A stretch of DNA of 64,000 nt, taken from NCBI GenBank assembly GCA_034421095.1, contig DAOUKR010000009.1, forward strand, positions 22,460-86,459. The letters run 5' to 3'. The position numbers were made by a program, and so were the translations under genes. The notes beneath the pieces were generated by a model, which was not told where the DNA came from, searched no databases, and worked only from the letters and a program-made list of their open reading frames with translations. Shown here one piece after another: positions 26,061 to 35,018 of the stretch. The number at the start of each line of letters is the position of its first letter. Positions within the stretch are counted from its first letter, which is position 1. The stretch is from JAGWBG01 sp034421095 (GTDB lineage Bacteria; Chloroflexota; Dehalococcoidia; Lucifugimonadales; JAGWBF01).

Positions 26061-26997
26061 GCCAAGCTCCTTGTCCTGGCCAAGGCCCACGCCCTTCCAG
26101 GCGAGCCTAATATCCATCATAGGCGACTATCTGGCCCTGACCAAGCCCCCCATCATACTCCTGCTGCTGATAACCGCCCTGGGGGGGATGTTCCTGGGGG
26201 CGCAGGGCATTCCGCCAATATCCGTAGCTGCGCTGCTGCTGCTAGGCGGTGCAGCGGCGGCGGGAGGCGCTAGCGCCATCAACCACTACCTGGACAAAGA
26301 CATTGACGAGCTTATGACCCGGACCCGCAGGCGCCCCTTGCCGGGACAGCGTATCTCACCCAGTGCGGCGCTGGTCTTTGGCATCCTCCTCAACATCTTC
26401 GCTTTCGTCTTGCTGGTCACGGGAGTGAACCTGCTAAGTGCCTTGCTTACACTGAGCGGCACCCTGTTCTACGTATTTGTCTACACCTGGTGGCTAAAGA
26501 GGACCACAACTCAGAATATCGTCATTGGCGGCGCAGCCGGGGCTATACCTCCGATGGCCGGATGGGCCGCAGTTACCGGCGGGCTGGAGCTTCCTGCCGT
26601 ATACCTCTTTGCCATCATCTTCCTATGGACACCACCCCACTTCTGGGCGCTGGCCCTACTGATACGGGACGACTACGCCCGGGCCGGCATTCCCATGCTA
26701 CCCGTAGCCAGGGGTGTAGAGGCTACCCAACGGCAAATTATGATTTACACCGTGGCGGTAGTGGCCCTCACCCTTCTTCTCTTCTTCACCACCGAGTCGG
26801 TGGGGTGGTTATACTTCTCCTCTGCCACACTGTTGGGCGTCATCTTTCTGTACATGGCCTGGCGCTTGGCCTTTGCGGAACGCTTCAATAGGCAAACGGA
26901 CGAGACACATAATGCACGATCCCTTTACCTCTACTCGTTGCTGTATCTCGCCTTGTTATTCACTGCAGTCATGGTGGATAGTGTGGTAAGTATATGA
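26053..26997 (+). CDS. ctaB: Protoheme IX farnesyltransferase (heme O synthase)
   Basis: Adds the hydroxyethylfarnesyl group to heme b. 314 residues, UbiA-type prenyltransferase with about nine membrane segments. The first aspartate motif is NHYLDKDIDELMTRTRRRPL, and the second region is WTPPHFWALALLIRDDYARAGIPMLPV. The GTG start overlaps the ctaA stop by eight bases, so the two are translationally coupled. Supplies the precursor for CtaA. Confidence 0.94.
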   Translation: MLKPSSLSWPRPTPFQASLISIIGDYLALTKPPIILLLLITALGGMFLGAQGIPPISVAALLLLGGAAAAGGASAINHYLDKDIDELMTRTRRRPLPGQRISPSAALVFGILLNIFAFVLLVTGVNLLSALLTLSGTLFYVFVYTWWLKRTTTQNIVIGGAAGAIPPMAGWAAVTGGLELPAVYLFAIIFLWTPPHFWALALLIRDDYARAGIPMLPVARGVEATQRQIMIYTVAVVALTLLLFFTTESVGWLYFSSATLLGVIFLYMAWRLAFAERFNRQTDETHNARSLYLYSLLYLALLFTAVMVDSVVSI

Positions 26998-27140
26998 TGA
27001 TTGCTCAGGACTACAAGTCAGACCGCCCATACCCCTTGAAACCTGGAACTGGCTCTGGTACACTGCTTGCGGCAAATCTACCGTGTGCGAAATACGATTA
27101 CTCTGCTCTCTTCAAGGACTGACATGATAAGGAGACAAGA

Positions 27141-28259
27141 GTGAGCCTGCGCCCCCCTTCCCGTAGACTCTTGGCATTAGGTCTATCGGTGGCCGTCATC
27201 CTGATACTGATGGCCTGTACGCCTTCGCACAACCAGTCCACCTTCGACCCTCTTGGCCCTGTTGCGGAGAAGCAGCTAACCCTGTTCAATATAATCTTCT
27301 GGGCAGCCGTGTTTGTTTTCATCGTCGTTGGGGGTGCGCTGATTTACACGGTCATTCGCTTTCGCAGAAGGGCGGGGCAAACTGAGATACCAGCCCAGAC
27401 CCACGGCAATACGCCCCTGGAAATCGGGTGGACCATTGCCCCCGCCATTGTGCTCCTCGTCGTTGCCGTGCCCACCGTAATCTACATATTCGATATCGCT
27501 GGCGAACCCCCGCCCGATGCCCTGGAAGTGAACGTCATCGGGCATCAGTGGTGGTGGGAATTCGAATATCCCGAACAGAACGTGGTCACCGCCAATGAAC
27601 TGCACATACCCGTTGACGTGCCGGTAAAGCTCAATCTGACCTCCGATGACGTCATTCACAGCTTCTGGGTTCCAAAGCTGGCCGGCAAGCAGGACGTAAT
27701 ACCCACGAACCTAAACACAATGCAGTTTACCGCTAGCGGGTCCGATATTGATACCTTGCCGGCCATTCTTTACGGGCAATGCGCAGAGTTCTGCGGGGTG
27801 GCCCACGCTCACATGAGGTTCCGGGTGGTTGTCCAATCACAGGAGGACTTCGATGGATGGGTGGCAAACTACCACGAGATTGCCTCTCGCCCCCCCCCAA
27901 CCGGCGATACGGAGGAGGCGAAAGGTTTCACCGCCTTCGCCAGCCGTGGCTGTCTCCTGTGCCACAAGACCGATGGCCCGGCCTCGGTCGAAATACGCCA
28001 GTCCCTCAAGGATGCCTTCGAGAGGGGCGAGTTGCGCTTTCCCGCCCCGAATCTCACCAATTTCGGGGGCCGCACAACCATGGCCTCGGGGATGATCGAC
28101 CTCAATCGGGAGAATCTCATAGAGTGGCTACGCGACCCCGATGGCGTCAAGGAGGGCAACCGCATGGCCGAACTGGCGAACGTTTACATAGACCCGGATG
28201 CCGAACTGACTGATGAGGAGATTTCGGCACTGGCTGCCTATCTGTTGAGCTTGAAGTGA
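27141..28259 (+). CDS. coxB: Cytochrome c oxidase subunit II with fused cytochrome c (caa3 type)
   Basis: 372 residues, GTG start. A lipoprotein signal ends at C26 (LILMAC), then two membrane helices (about 45-70 and 97-118). The periplasmic cupredoxin domain has the CuA ligands H173, C214, E216, C218, H222 and M225 (YGQCAEFCGVAHAHM). From residue 260 on there is a cytochrome c domain with heme motif CLLCH (271-275) and a Met ligand in the C-terminal part. This marks a caa3-type enzyme that takes electrons through its own heme c. Second cytochrome c domain of the complex: see the subunit IV gene. Confidence 0.95.
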   Translation: MSLRPPSRRLLALGLSVAVILILMACTPSHNQSTFDPLGPVAEKQLTLFNIIFWAAVFVFIVVGGALIYTVIRFRRRAGQTEIPAQTHGNTPLEIGWTIAPAIVLLVVAVPTVIYIFDIAGEPPPDALEVNVIGHQWWWEFEYPEQNVVTANELHIPVDVPVKLNLTSDDVIHSFWVPKLAGKQDVIPTNLNTMQFTASGSDIDTLPAILYGQCAEFCGVAHAHMRFRVVVQSQEDFDGWVANYHEIASRPPPTGDTEEAKGFTAFASRGCLLCHKTDGPASVEIRQSLKDAFERGELRFPAPNLTNFGGRTTMASGMIDLNRENLIEWLRDPDGVKEGNRMAELANVYIDPDAELTDEEISALAAYLLSLK

Positions 28260-28327
28260 GCCAAGGGGACACGGAACACGTTATAATCAAAAGGTATACC
28301 ATTCAACGGTAAGGTCGGGGGTAGGCA

Positions 28328-30283
28328 ATGGTAACCATAAGCGGGACGATAACCGGCGCACTGAGACGCCCCACCAGCTACGAAGGGTGGTGGAGTTGGG
28401 TCACTACCGTTGACCACAAGCGAATAGGCATACTATACGGCGTCACAGCCTTCATATTCTTCCTGCTGGCCGGCGTAGAGGCGCTCATGATGCGGGTGCA
28501 GCTTTCGGGGTCGAACCAGGATATTGTAAGTCCCGAGGTCTTCAGCCAGCTGTTCACCATGCACGCCCTGAGCATGATATTTCTGGCTATAATGCCCCTG
28601 AGCGCAGCCTTCTTCAACTTCATGATACCGTTGATGATCGGCGCGCGAGACGTGGCCTTCCCGCGCCTTAACGCCCTGAGCTACTGGATATTTCTGACCG
28701 GCGGCATCCTGTTGAACAGCAGCTGGTTTCTGGGCGGGGCTCCCAACTGCGGATGGTTCTGCTACAGCAACCTCTCGGACGGGGTCTTCAATCCCGGGCG
28801 GGGCGTGGACTTCTACACTGTGGGCCTTCTGATACTGGGGACCGCTACGATGGCGGCTGGGTTCAACTTTATCGTTACCATCATCAACATGCGTGCACCG
28901 GGCATGTCCCTCATGCGGATGCCCGTATTCGTCTGGATGACCCTGGTCACGTCCTTCCTGATTATCCTGGCTTTCCCGGTTATCACCGTGGGCCTCATAG
29001 AGCTTCTGTTCGACCGCACCTTTGGCACCAGCTTCTTCGACCCCTCTGGTGGAGGCGACCCCGTGCTCTGGCAGCACCTATTCTGGGTGTTCGGGCATCC
29101 GGAGGTGTACATCCTGATTCTGCCTGCCATGGGTATCATCTCGGAAATATTGCCCACTTTCTCCCGCAAGCCTCTGTTCGGCTACCCTGTCATAGTCCTT
29201 TCGGGGGTGATCATCGGCTTTATGGGTTGGGGCGTATGGAGCCATCACATGTTCACAGTGGGGCTGGGACCATACGCCAACGCCGCCTTTGCCGGTAGCA
29301 CCATGGTGATAGCCATACCAACCGGCGTAAAGATTTTCAACTGGATTGCCACCATGTGGGGAGGGTCGGTCAATATAAAAACTGCCCTGCTCTTTGCCGT
29401 GGGCTTCGTCTTTCTGTTCATCATAGGCGGGCTGAGCGGCGTGATGCACGCATCTCCCCCCTCGGATGCCCAACAGCAGGACACCTATTTCATTGTCGCC
29501 CACATACATTACGTCCTGTTCGGCGGCAGCATATTCGCCATCTTCGCAGGGGCATACTACTGGTGGCCCAAGATGACCGGCCGCATGCTAAGCGAGCCCC
29601 TGGGCAAGCTCCACTTCTGGCTGATGTTCATAGGCATGAATGTCACCTTCTTCCCGATGCACTTCCTGGGGTTGGACGGGATGACGCGCCGCATACATAC
29701 TTACGACTCAGGCATGGGCTGGGACCTCTGGAACGGGGTGGCTACGGCCGGTGCCTTCATCATGGCTGTATCCATGCTCGTCTTCCTGCATAACGCTTTA
29801 CGCAGCCTGCGAAAGGGAGAGCGGGCCGGAAACGACCCCTGGGACGGCAGGACACTGGAGTGGACTACTTCCTCACCGCCACCCGTATACAACTTTGCCA
29901 CCATACCGACGGCAAACAGCCGAGACTCCTTCTGGGAAGAGAAGCACGGCAACGGCGGGCACGGCAGCCCCCCCATTCCCGTAGCCGGCGGCGCAGAGCC
30001 CGCCGACGCCCATGGGGAGCATACGGCAGCCGGGAGCGCCCATGCCGCCACGTCCGAGCACGCCGGTGGACACCAGGAGGGCCATCACAGTATTCACATG
30101 CCCGGGCAGTCCTATTACCCTGTGATAATAGCCGTAGGACTGACGGCGGCGGGATACGGTGTGATTTTTCATGAGACATTTACCTGGGCTTTGGCCGCGG
30201 TGGGGACCGCCGTAGCGCTGATTGGCACCTATGCCTGGTCCTTCGAGCCGGCCTCCGAGGAGCCGGAACCGTCGGATGAATGA
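28328..30283 (+). CDS. coxA: Cytochrome c oxidase subunit I (A1-type heme-copper oxidase)
   Basis: Catalytic subunit; reduces O2 to water and pumps protons. 651 residues with 12 core helices. Low-spin heme ligand H79; the CuB/active-site motif WVFGHPEVYILILP has H257, E259 and the cross-linked Y261. WSHHMFTVG holds the other two CuB histidines, and HIHYVLFGG the heme ligands. The Glu of GHPEVY marks the A1 subfamily. After the core come a His/Gly/Ala-rich hydrophilic stretch (about residues 545-600) and two additional C-terminal helices (YYPVIIAVGLTAAGYGVIF and following). This extension resembles subunit III/IV-like additions seen in some caa3 enzymes. Confidence 0.96.
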   Translation: MVTISGTITGALRRPTSYEGWWSWVTTVDHKRIGILYGVTAFIFFLLAGVEALMMRVQLSGSNQDIVSPEVFSQLFTMHALSMIFLAIMPLSAAFFNFMIPLMIGARDVAFPRLNALSYWIFLTGGILLNSSWFLGGAPNCGWFCYSNLSDGVFNPGRGVDFYTVGLLILGTATMAAGFNFIVTIINMRAPGMSLMRMPVFVWMTLVTSFLIILAFPVITVGLIELLFDRTFGTSFFDPSGGGDPVLWQHLFWVFGHPEVYILILPAMGIISEILPTFSRKPLFGYPVIVLSGVIIGFMGWGVWSHHMFTVGLGPYANAAFAGSTMVIAIPTGVKIFNWIATMWGGSVNIKTALLFAVGFVFLFIIGGLSGVMHASPPSDAQQQDTYFIVAHIHYVLFGGSIFAIFAGAYYWWPKMTGRMLSEPLGKLHFWLMFIGMNVTFFPMHFLGLDGMTRRIHTYDSGMGWDLWNGVATAGAFIMAVSMLVFLHNALRSLRKGERAGNDPWDGRTLEWTTSSPPPVYNFATIPTANSRDSFWEEKHGNGGHGSPPIPVAGGAEPADAHGEHTAAGSAHAATSEHAGGHQEGHHSIHMPGQSYYPVIIAVGLTAAGYGVIFHETFTWALAAVGTAVALIGTYAWSFEPASEEPEPSDE

Positions 30284-30309
30284 ACCTCAAATAGGGAGGG
30301 CCTGATACA

Positions 30310-31020
30310 TTGCACGACCCATCAATAACGGGTCACGAGGCTGTAGTAGAGGAAACTACTACAGGATTAAACCATAGAAAAATGCTCATGTGGTTGTTCC
30401 TGGGCTCCGACTGCCTTTTTTTCGGTGCCCTGATTTCCACCTACCTGATATATCGTGGACAGAGCCTTGTAGGACCCTTCCCCAACGACGTTTTTGACAT
30501 TCCCACTACCTCTGTAAGCACCTTCGCCCTGCTCATGAGCAGCATGGCGATGGTGTTGGCCTACGCGTCCATAAACCGGGGGGACATGAAAGCCTTCAGG
30601 GCATGGCTGCTCTGTACGTGCCTTCTGGGCACCACCTTCTTGGCATTCCAGACTTTCGAGTTCTACGAGTTCGCCAACCACGAGCGAGTAATCGAGTGTA
30701 CGCCCGAATCCCTGGTCCAGGAGTGCCTCGACGGTCATGCAGAGTACGAAGAGGATTACGGCCTGACCCCGCGCACCAACCTGTTCGGCACCACCTTCTT
30801 CGTGCTGACAGGCTTCCACGGCGCCCACGTGACCGTGGGGGTTATCTGGCTCCTCTCCATTGTGGGTTATTCTGTACTGGGCGGGAGAAAAGCGACGAGA
30901 GTCCTTTCCGATAGAGAGGCCCTTAGCGTGGACCTGGCCGCCCTGTACTGGCACTTTGTGGACATCGTCTGGATAGTCATATTCGCGGTGGTTTACCTTA
31001 TCGGCGTAGGAGTTACGTGA
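30310..31020 (+). CDS. coxC: Cytochrome c oxidase subunit III
   Basis: 236 residues, TTG start after AGGGAGGG. It shows the shortened bacterial subunit III pattern: KMLMWLFLGSDCLFFGALISTYLIYRG, helix 3 around ALLMSSMAMVLAYASI, TFLAFQTFEFYEF, FFVLTGFHGAHVTVGVIWLL, and YWHFVDIVWIVIFAVVYL with the conserved histidine. Sits 26 bases after coxA. It stabilises subunit I and supports proton uptake in family members. Confidence 0.93.
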   Translation: MHDPSITGHEAVVEETTTGLNHRKMLMWLFLGSDCLFFGALISTYLIYRGQSLVGPFPNDVFDIPTTSVSTFALLMSSMAMVLAYASINRGDMKAFRAWLLCTCLLGTTFLAFQTFEFYEFANHERVIECTPESLVQECLDGHAEYEEDYGLTPRTNLFGTTFFVLTGFHGAHVTVGVIWLLSIVGYSVLGGRKATRVLSDREALSVDLAALYWHFVDIVWIVIFAVVYLIGVGVT

Positions 31021-31079
31021 AGACGTGGGCGCTATCATAGCTACAGTACCAGGTCCATGTGACATGAGAGGAAGCATAT

Positions 31080-31859
31080 ATGGCTGAAACATCACAGCCA
31101 CGTCAGGGGGCGCATCCAACCCCACAGACCTACCTGAAAGTGGCCACGCTTCTCGTCATCTTGACGGTCGTAGAAGTGGCGGTATTGTACATAGACCCCC
31201 TCAGGCCTGCTTTCTTGCCCCTTTTCCTGGTGCTTTCCGTGGCCAAGTTCTGCCTCGTCGTGATGTTCTACATGCACCTGAAATTCGATAGCCGTCTGTT
31301 CTCCTGGGTCTTTGTTGGAGGGCTGCTCCTGGCCGTGGCGGTAGCGATAGTGCTGATGTCCCTGTTCCAGGTCATTTCCACAGTGGCGAACCCCCGGGAG
31401 GAAGGCGAAGTTGCCCTGGTATCCGAGGTCGAGCCTGATGTTGAGATTCCTGTGCTCGTTGAGACTCCTGCGGAAGAGGTTCCTGTGTCGCCACCGGAGA
31501 CCGGACAGGCGGAGACCCCCCCAAACGGCGGCCTTGTCGCCATGGGCCAGGAGATTTTCATGGTCGCACCGCCTAGTGTGGGGCCGCAAGCCCTTTGGTG
31601 CAATACCTGCCATCAGATAGAAGGCTTGGCTGCCGGACTGATTGGCCCGGACCTCACCCATATAGCCACCGATGCAGGCACCCGGAGACCGGGTATGTCG
31701 GCGGAACAGTACATCAGAGAGTCCATCGCGAACCCCGAAGTGTTCATTCCTGAAGGGATCGAGCGTGCTACAGCGGGCCTGATGACTGATGCCATCACCA
31801 GCGGTTTGACTGATGAGCAGGTAGATGCACTGGTGGCTTTCCTGATGACCCTTGAGTGA
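31080..31859 (+). CDS. Cytochrome c oxidase subunit IV fused to a cytochrome c domain
   Basis: 259 residues in two parts. Residues 15-102 are a prokaryotic subunit IV (CtaF/COX4_pro): three membrane helices with VEVAVLYIDPLRPAFLPLFLVLS and AKFCLVVMFYMHLKFD. Residues 105-150 are an acidic/Pro-rich linker. Residues 150-259 are a class I cytochrome c with WCNTCH (C174, C177, H178), GPDLTHIATDAGTRRPGM, and a Met that may be the sixth ligand. Normal subunit IV proteins end after the third helix, at about 100 residues. The fusion puts a second heme c on the complex, as subunit II already carries one. The reading frame is continuous with no sign of a lost stop. Confidence 0.88.
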   Translation: MAETSQPRQGAHPTPQTYLKVATLLVILTVVEVAVLYIDPLRPAFLPLFLVLSVAKFCLVVMFYMHLKFDSRLFSWVFVGGLLLAVAVAIVLMSLFQVISTVANPREEGEVALVSEVEPDVEIPVLVETPAEEVPVSPPETGQAETPPNGGLVAMGQEIFMVAPPSVGPQALWCNTCHQIEGLAAGLIGPDLTHIATDAGTRRPGMSAEQYIRESIANPEVFIPEGIERATAGLMTDAITSGLTDEQVDALVAFLMTLE

Positions 31860-31897
31860 TTGGCATCCTCTGAGCAACCGTCTCCCAGGAGCTTACC

Positions 31898-32773
31898 TTG
31901 CCCGAATCTGCAGTCGAATTTTCCTGGACGGCCTGGCACGGGCACCCCAGCGTGGTTATTGGGCTTCTAGCTCTCACCGGCGCGTACTTACTGGGTGTTG
32001 GGCCATTGCGCCGACGATATGGCTGGGCGGAGCGGGTCGAGGCAAGCCAGGTGACAATTTTCCTCATTGGCATACTGATTCTCTTCATCGCTCTGCTTTC
32101 GCCCATCCACGAATTGGGAGACAATTACCTTTTCAGCGCCCACATGGTCCAACATCTGCTCCTCATATCGGTGGTGTGCCCACTACTGCTGCTGGGGACA
32201 CCCGCCTGGTTGCTGCGACCCATGCTGAGGCATCCGCGAGTCATGGGAGTTGCTCGTACGCTGACTCGCCCCGTAGTGGCTTTCGTTCTATTCAATCTTG
32301 TCTTCGCTTTCTGGCACCTGCCGGTGCTTTACGACCTGGCACTGCGGGAACAGGGGATTCATATCCTCGAGCATCTCATGTTCCTCGGCGCCGGGTTGAT
32401 AATGTGGTGGCCAATCTTGAGTCCCATGCCCGAGCTGCCTCGCTCTCCCTATGTTGTCCAGATGCTGTACCTTTTCCTCCAGCCGACGGTCCCGTCAATA
32501 CTGGGTGCGATTATCACCTTTTCAGACGGAACTCTGTACGAGTGGTACGCGGAAGCACCCCGGATATGGGGCATATCGGCTCACGCCGACCAGCAGATTG
32601 GCGGCCTCATCATGTGGATTCCCGGCGGCCTGGCCTTCCTGCTCACCCTGATGGTGATATTCCTCATCTGGGCAAGCAAGGAGGAATCCCGGGCGCAGCA
32701 CAACAACATGGGGTTGAGACCGGGTGGCAATTTAAGCTATGCTGATGACGTAACCACAAAGGAGAGAAGCTAA
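31898..32773 (+). CDS. ctaG: Cytochrome c oxidase assembly factor CtaG
   Basis: 291 residues, TTG start preceded by CAGGAG. A polytopic membrane protein of the caa3_CtaG family (seven helices): SAHMVQHLLLISVVCPLLLLG, FWHLPVLYDLAL, HILEHLMFLGAGLIMWWPI and ADQQIGGLIMWIPGG are the conserved segments; several membrane histidines are proposed metal ligands. Needed for maturation of the oxidase copper site in Bacillus. The stop overlaps the start of the following small gene by one base (TAATG). Confidence 0.9.
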   Translation: MPESAVEFSWTAWHGHPSVVIGLLALTGAYLLGVGPLRRRYGWAERVEASQVTIFLIGILILFIALLSPIHELGDNYLFSAHMVQHLLLISVVCPLLLLGTPAWLLRPMLRHPRVMGVARTLTRPVVAFVLFNLVFAFWHLPVLYDLALREQGIHILEHLMFLGAGLIMWWPILSPMPELPRSPYVVQMLYLFLQPTVPSILGAIITFSDGTLYEWYAEAPRIWGISAHADQQIGGLIMWIPGGLAFLLTLMVIFLIWASKEESRAQHNNMGLRPGGNLSYADDVTTKERS

Positions 32774-32979
32774 TGAATCGTCTACCCCTTCCCTTCATAT
32801 TGCCTCTGGCAGCTATCATGTTCGTTGTCATTTGGGGAGGAGGGCTTGGTGCTATCTTCATCATACTGGACAAGAAGACATCGCTGGACCAATGGGGAGC
32901 AGTTATCATAGGGCTGGCTCTGGTAGTGATGGTGCCTCTCATTGCGTCTATTGTAGCTCTACCCAAACGTTCAAATTGA
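32773..32979 (+). CDS. Small membrane protein of the oxidase operon
   Basis: 68 residues, two predicted membrane helices (LPFILPLAAIMFVVIWGGGLGAIFIIL and WGAVIIGLALVVMVPLIASIVAL) joined by a short charged loop. Coupled to ctaG by a one-base overlap and followed by the Sco gene, so it is very likely a small accessory or assembly component of the terminal oxidase. I do not recognise a named family. Confidence 0.75.
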   Translation: MNRLPLPFILPLAAIMFVVIWGGGLGAIFIILDKKTSLDQWGAVIIGLALVVMVPLIASIVALPKRSN

Positions 32980-33000
32980 CCCCAGCGTATCTAACAATAC

Positions 33001-33720
33001 ATGAAGCTACAGACCGGCCTTCTCCTGGCTCTCGTGCTAATCTCAGTCGTATCCTGCTCCGGCCCCGACTCCTTCCAGGGGACCGAGTTGGACTCCCCTG
33101 ACATCGCTCCTCCCTTCCGGCTCGTTAACCAGTTCGGTAACTCTGTGGCCCTGTCCGATATGGCAGGGAAGGTTGTGGTGCTGACTTTCCTCTACACCAA
33201 CTGTCCGGATATATGTCCCCTTACCACAGAGACCCTTCGGCGCGCCCACGTGATACTGGGCAACGATTCAAACCAGATAGAGATGGTGGCAATCTCGGTA
33301 GACCCTCAGCGAGATTCCGTTGAAAGTGCCTACCGGTATTCCGATGAAAGGGATATGTTGGACCGATGGCACTATCTGGTAGGGAGCGCGGAGCAGCTTG
33401 AGCCTGTCTGGAAGTCCTACTGGCTGGACCCGATACAAGAAGATACAAACGGCGCAGGCGACCCACTTGATGTCGAACATGGCAATGGAGAAGTCGCTTC
33501 AAGAATCCCCACCTTGAGAGCGAGCCTGGGCTCGTCGGCTGATGACGGACACGAGTTGGGAGATGTTGCGATGCTCCGCTCGGCGCCTGACAGCTACCTT
33601 GTAAACCACACCGCACCGGTTTTCTTGATTGACCGGAAGGGCTATCGCCGCTCCCTGTTTAGCAGCCTCTCCCTTGACCCCCAACCTCTCGTACATGACA
33701 TCCGGCTTCTCATAAAGTAA
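33001..33720 (+). CDS. SCO1/SenC copper chaperone (lipoprotein)
   Basis: 239 residues. A lipoprotein signal with lipobox near VVSC (Cys19) anchors it outside the membrane. The thioredoxin fold carries the CuA-loading motif TNCPDICP with both cysteines, and the copper-binding histidine in NHTAPVFLID. Between them lies an insertion (about residues 145-190, acidic and Gly/Ser-rich) that is longer than in standard Sco. It delivers copper to the CuA centre of subunit II. Last gene of the oxidase operon, followed by the hairpin at 33739-33767. Confidence 0.92.
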   Translation: MKLQTGLLLALVLISVVSCSGPDSFQGTELDSPDIAPPFRLVNQFGNSVALSDMAGKVVVLTFLYTNCPDICPLTTETLRRAHVILGNDSNQIEMVAISVDPQRDSVESAYRYSDERDMLDRWHYLVGSAEQLEPVWKSYWLDPIQEDTNGAGDPLDVEHGNGEVASRIPTLRASLGSSADDGHELGDVAMLRSAPDSYLVNHTAPVFLIDRKGYRRSLFSSLSLDPQPLVHDIRLLIK

Positions 33721-33738
33721 GTTGCCAGACAATGAAAA

Positions 33739-33767
33739 GAGCGCCTCGTAGCTGACTACGGGCGCTC
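33739..33767 (-). terminator. Terminator between sco and rplT
   Basis: GAGCGCC (33739-33745) pairs with GGCGCTC (33761-33767), and inside CGTAG pairs with CTACG around a CTGA loop. On the minus strand the stem is followed by TTTTCATT. It is thus a good intrinsic terminator for the thrS-infC-rpmI-rplT operon and may also stop the convergent cox operon. Confidence 0.8.
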
Positions 33768-33794
33768 AACATTTCACCGGTCTTTCCGTTGGTT

Positions 33795-34154
33795 TTAGTT
33801 AGTCTGATGCTCTTTGGCCACTCCCACCAGCTTCTCAAAGCCCTGGGGATCTTTGACAGCCATTTCTGCCAGCATCTTCCTGTTAATCTCTACGTTGGCA
33901 TTATGGAGTCCGTGGATAAACTGGCTATAGGTGAGGCCCATCTGGCGAGCGGCTGCCCCGATGCGCAGTATCCACAGCCTTCGAAAGTCACCCTTTCTTT
34001 CCCGCCTGTGGCGATAGGCATGGCTCCACGCGTGAATGAGGGCCTCTTTGGCCCACTTGTAGTTTCGGTGGGAGGCCCCGTGATACCCTCTAGCCAGGGA
34101 TAGAATCTTCTTGTGACGGCGGCGCTTGGTGACGCCACGTTTAACCCTTGTCAA
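33795..34154 (-). CDS. rplT: 50S ribosomal protein L20
   Basis: 119 residues; TRVKRGVTKRRRHKKIL, ARGYHGASHRNYKWAKEAL and LWILRIGAAARQMGLTYSQFI are the L20 hallmarks. Early 23S rRNA binder, also a translational repressor of its operon in E. coli and Bacillus. Lies 26 bases after rpmI. Confidence 0.97.
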   Translation of the reverse strand: MTRVKRGVTKRRRHKKILSLARGYHGASHRNYKWAKEALIHAWSHAYRHRRERKGDFRRLWILRIGAAARQMGLTYSQFIHGLHNANVEINRKMLAEMAVKDPQGFEKLVGVAKEHQTN

Positions 34155-34180
34155 GATTGCACTCCGGAGAATTGATTTGC

Positions 34181-34381
34181 TTATACGTCATGGGGAAGAA
34201 GGCGCTGAATCCGCTTGAAGTCCTTTTTGTCCAACTCGATTTTGCCATCGTATTGGCGTCGTACCTTTTTGGGCTTCTTGCGCCTCAAATGGCTGCTCAT
34301 CCTCTTGCGACGCAGGACTTTGCCTGTACCGGTAACGTAAAAACGGGCCTTAGCCCCCTTGTGTGTCTTCAGTTTGGGCAT
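34181..34381 (-). CDS. rpmI: 50S ribosomal protein L35
   Basis: 66 residues; MPKLKTHKGAKARFYVTGTGKVLRRK and the lysine-rich tail are diagnostic. Its start overlaps the 3' end of infC by 32 bases, so translation of the two is likely coupled. Confidence 0.97.
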   Translation of the reverse strand: MPKLKTHKGAKARFYVTGTGKVLRRKRMSSHLRRKKPKKVRRQYDGKIELDKKDFKRIQRLLPHDV

Positions 34382-34922
34382 CCTGTACCTCTGCCGCCTT
34401 CTTCTCTGCTTTCCTGGCTCCCGGCACCAACACGATGGACATCGCCCTGCCTTCCATGCCGGGTGGCCCTTCCAATCGGGCCTCTTCCTGTACCTCGTCC
34501 GCTACTCGCTTGAGGAGAGTGACACCTAGCTCACGGTGGGTATGTTCACGGCCCCGGAACATGACGGCGACCTTTACCTTGGAGCCGTCGTCTATAAGCT
34601 CTTTGACCTTGCGAATTTTGGATGAGAAATCGTGAGTGCCTATGTTGGGTCGGAGCCGAACCTCTCGGAGGGCCGTGTTCTTCTGACCCTTCTTGGCTTC
34701 TCTCTCCTTTTTGGAGTAGAGATAGCGAAGCTTCCCGTAGTCCAAGATGCGGCAGACCGGGGGTGCCGCGGTGGGCGCCACTTCCACCAAGTCCAGCCCG
34801 CGTTCCCTCGCCATGGTCAACGCCTGGGGTACGCTCATCGTGCCCAACTGCTCCCCAGAGTCGCCAATCACCAGCACTTCCGGTGCACGAATCCTCTCGT
34901 TTACCCTATACTCTCTAGCTAT
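34350..34922 (-). CDS. infC: Translation initiation factor IF-3 (probable AUA start)
   Basis: IF-3 with both domains: AREYRVNERIRAPEVLVIGDSGEQLG, DLVEVAPTAAPPVCRILDYGKL, a charged linker, then RPNIGTHDFSSKIRKVKELI and KVAVMFRGREHTHRELG. The first ATG/GTG-type codon of the open frame is a GTG at 34947-34949, but GGGAG sits only one or two bases from it. An ATA at 34920-34922 is instead preceded by GGAGGG at 34930-34935 with a 7-base gap, and starting there gives the usual IF-3 N-terminus. Rare start codons (AUU, AUC, AUA) in infC let IF-3 limit its own translation. The C-terminus is extended by about 25 residues, overlapping rpmI. Confidence 0.88.
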   Translation of the reverse strand: MAREYRVNERIRAPEVLVIGDSGEQLGTMSVPQALTMARERGLDLVEVAPTAAPPVCRILDYGKLRYLYSKKEREAKKGQKNTALREVRLRPNIGTHDFSSKIRKVKELIDDGSKVKVAVMFRGREHTHRELGVTLLKRVADEVQEEARLEGPPGMEGRAMSIVLVPGARKAEKKAAEVQDAQTEDTQGG

Positions 34923-34927
34923 GCTCG

Positions 34928-34935
34928 AACCCTCC
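34928..34935 (-). promoter_or_regulatory. Ribosome binding site deciding the infC start
   Basis: GGAGGGTT on the minus strand, 7 bases (from GGAGGG) before an ATA codon. No ATG, GTG or TTG lies in frame at that position. This supports a non-canonical start for infC. Confidence 0.6.
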
Positions 34936-35018
34936 AGCGTGTTCCCCACACTCCCATCGGAAAAGAGGACATCCAGAATATATCACAGGCAAGAAAACAA
35001 GTCAATTCCGTCTCTTGT

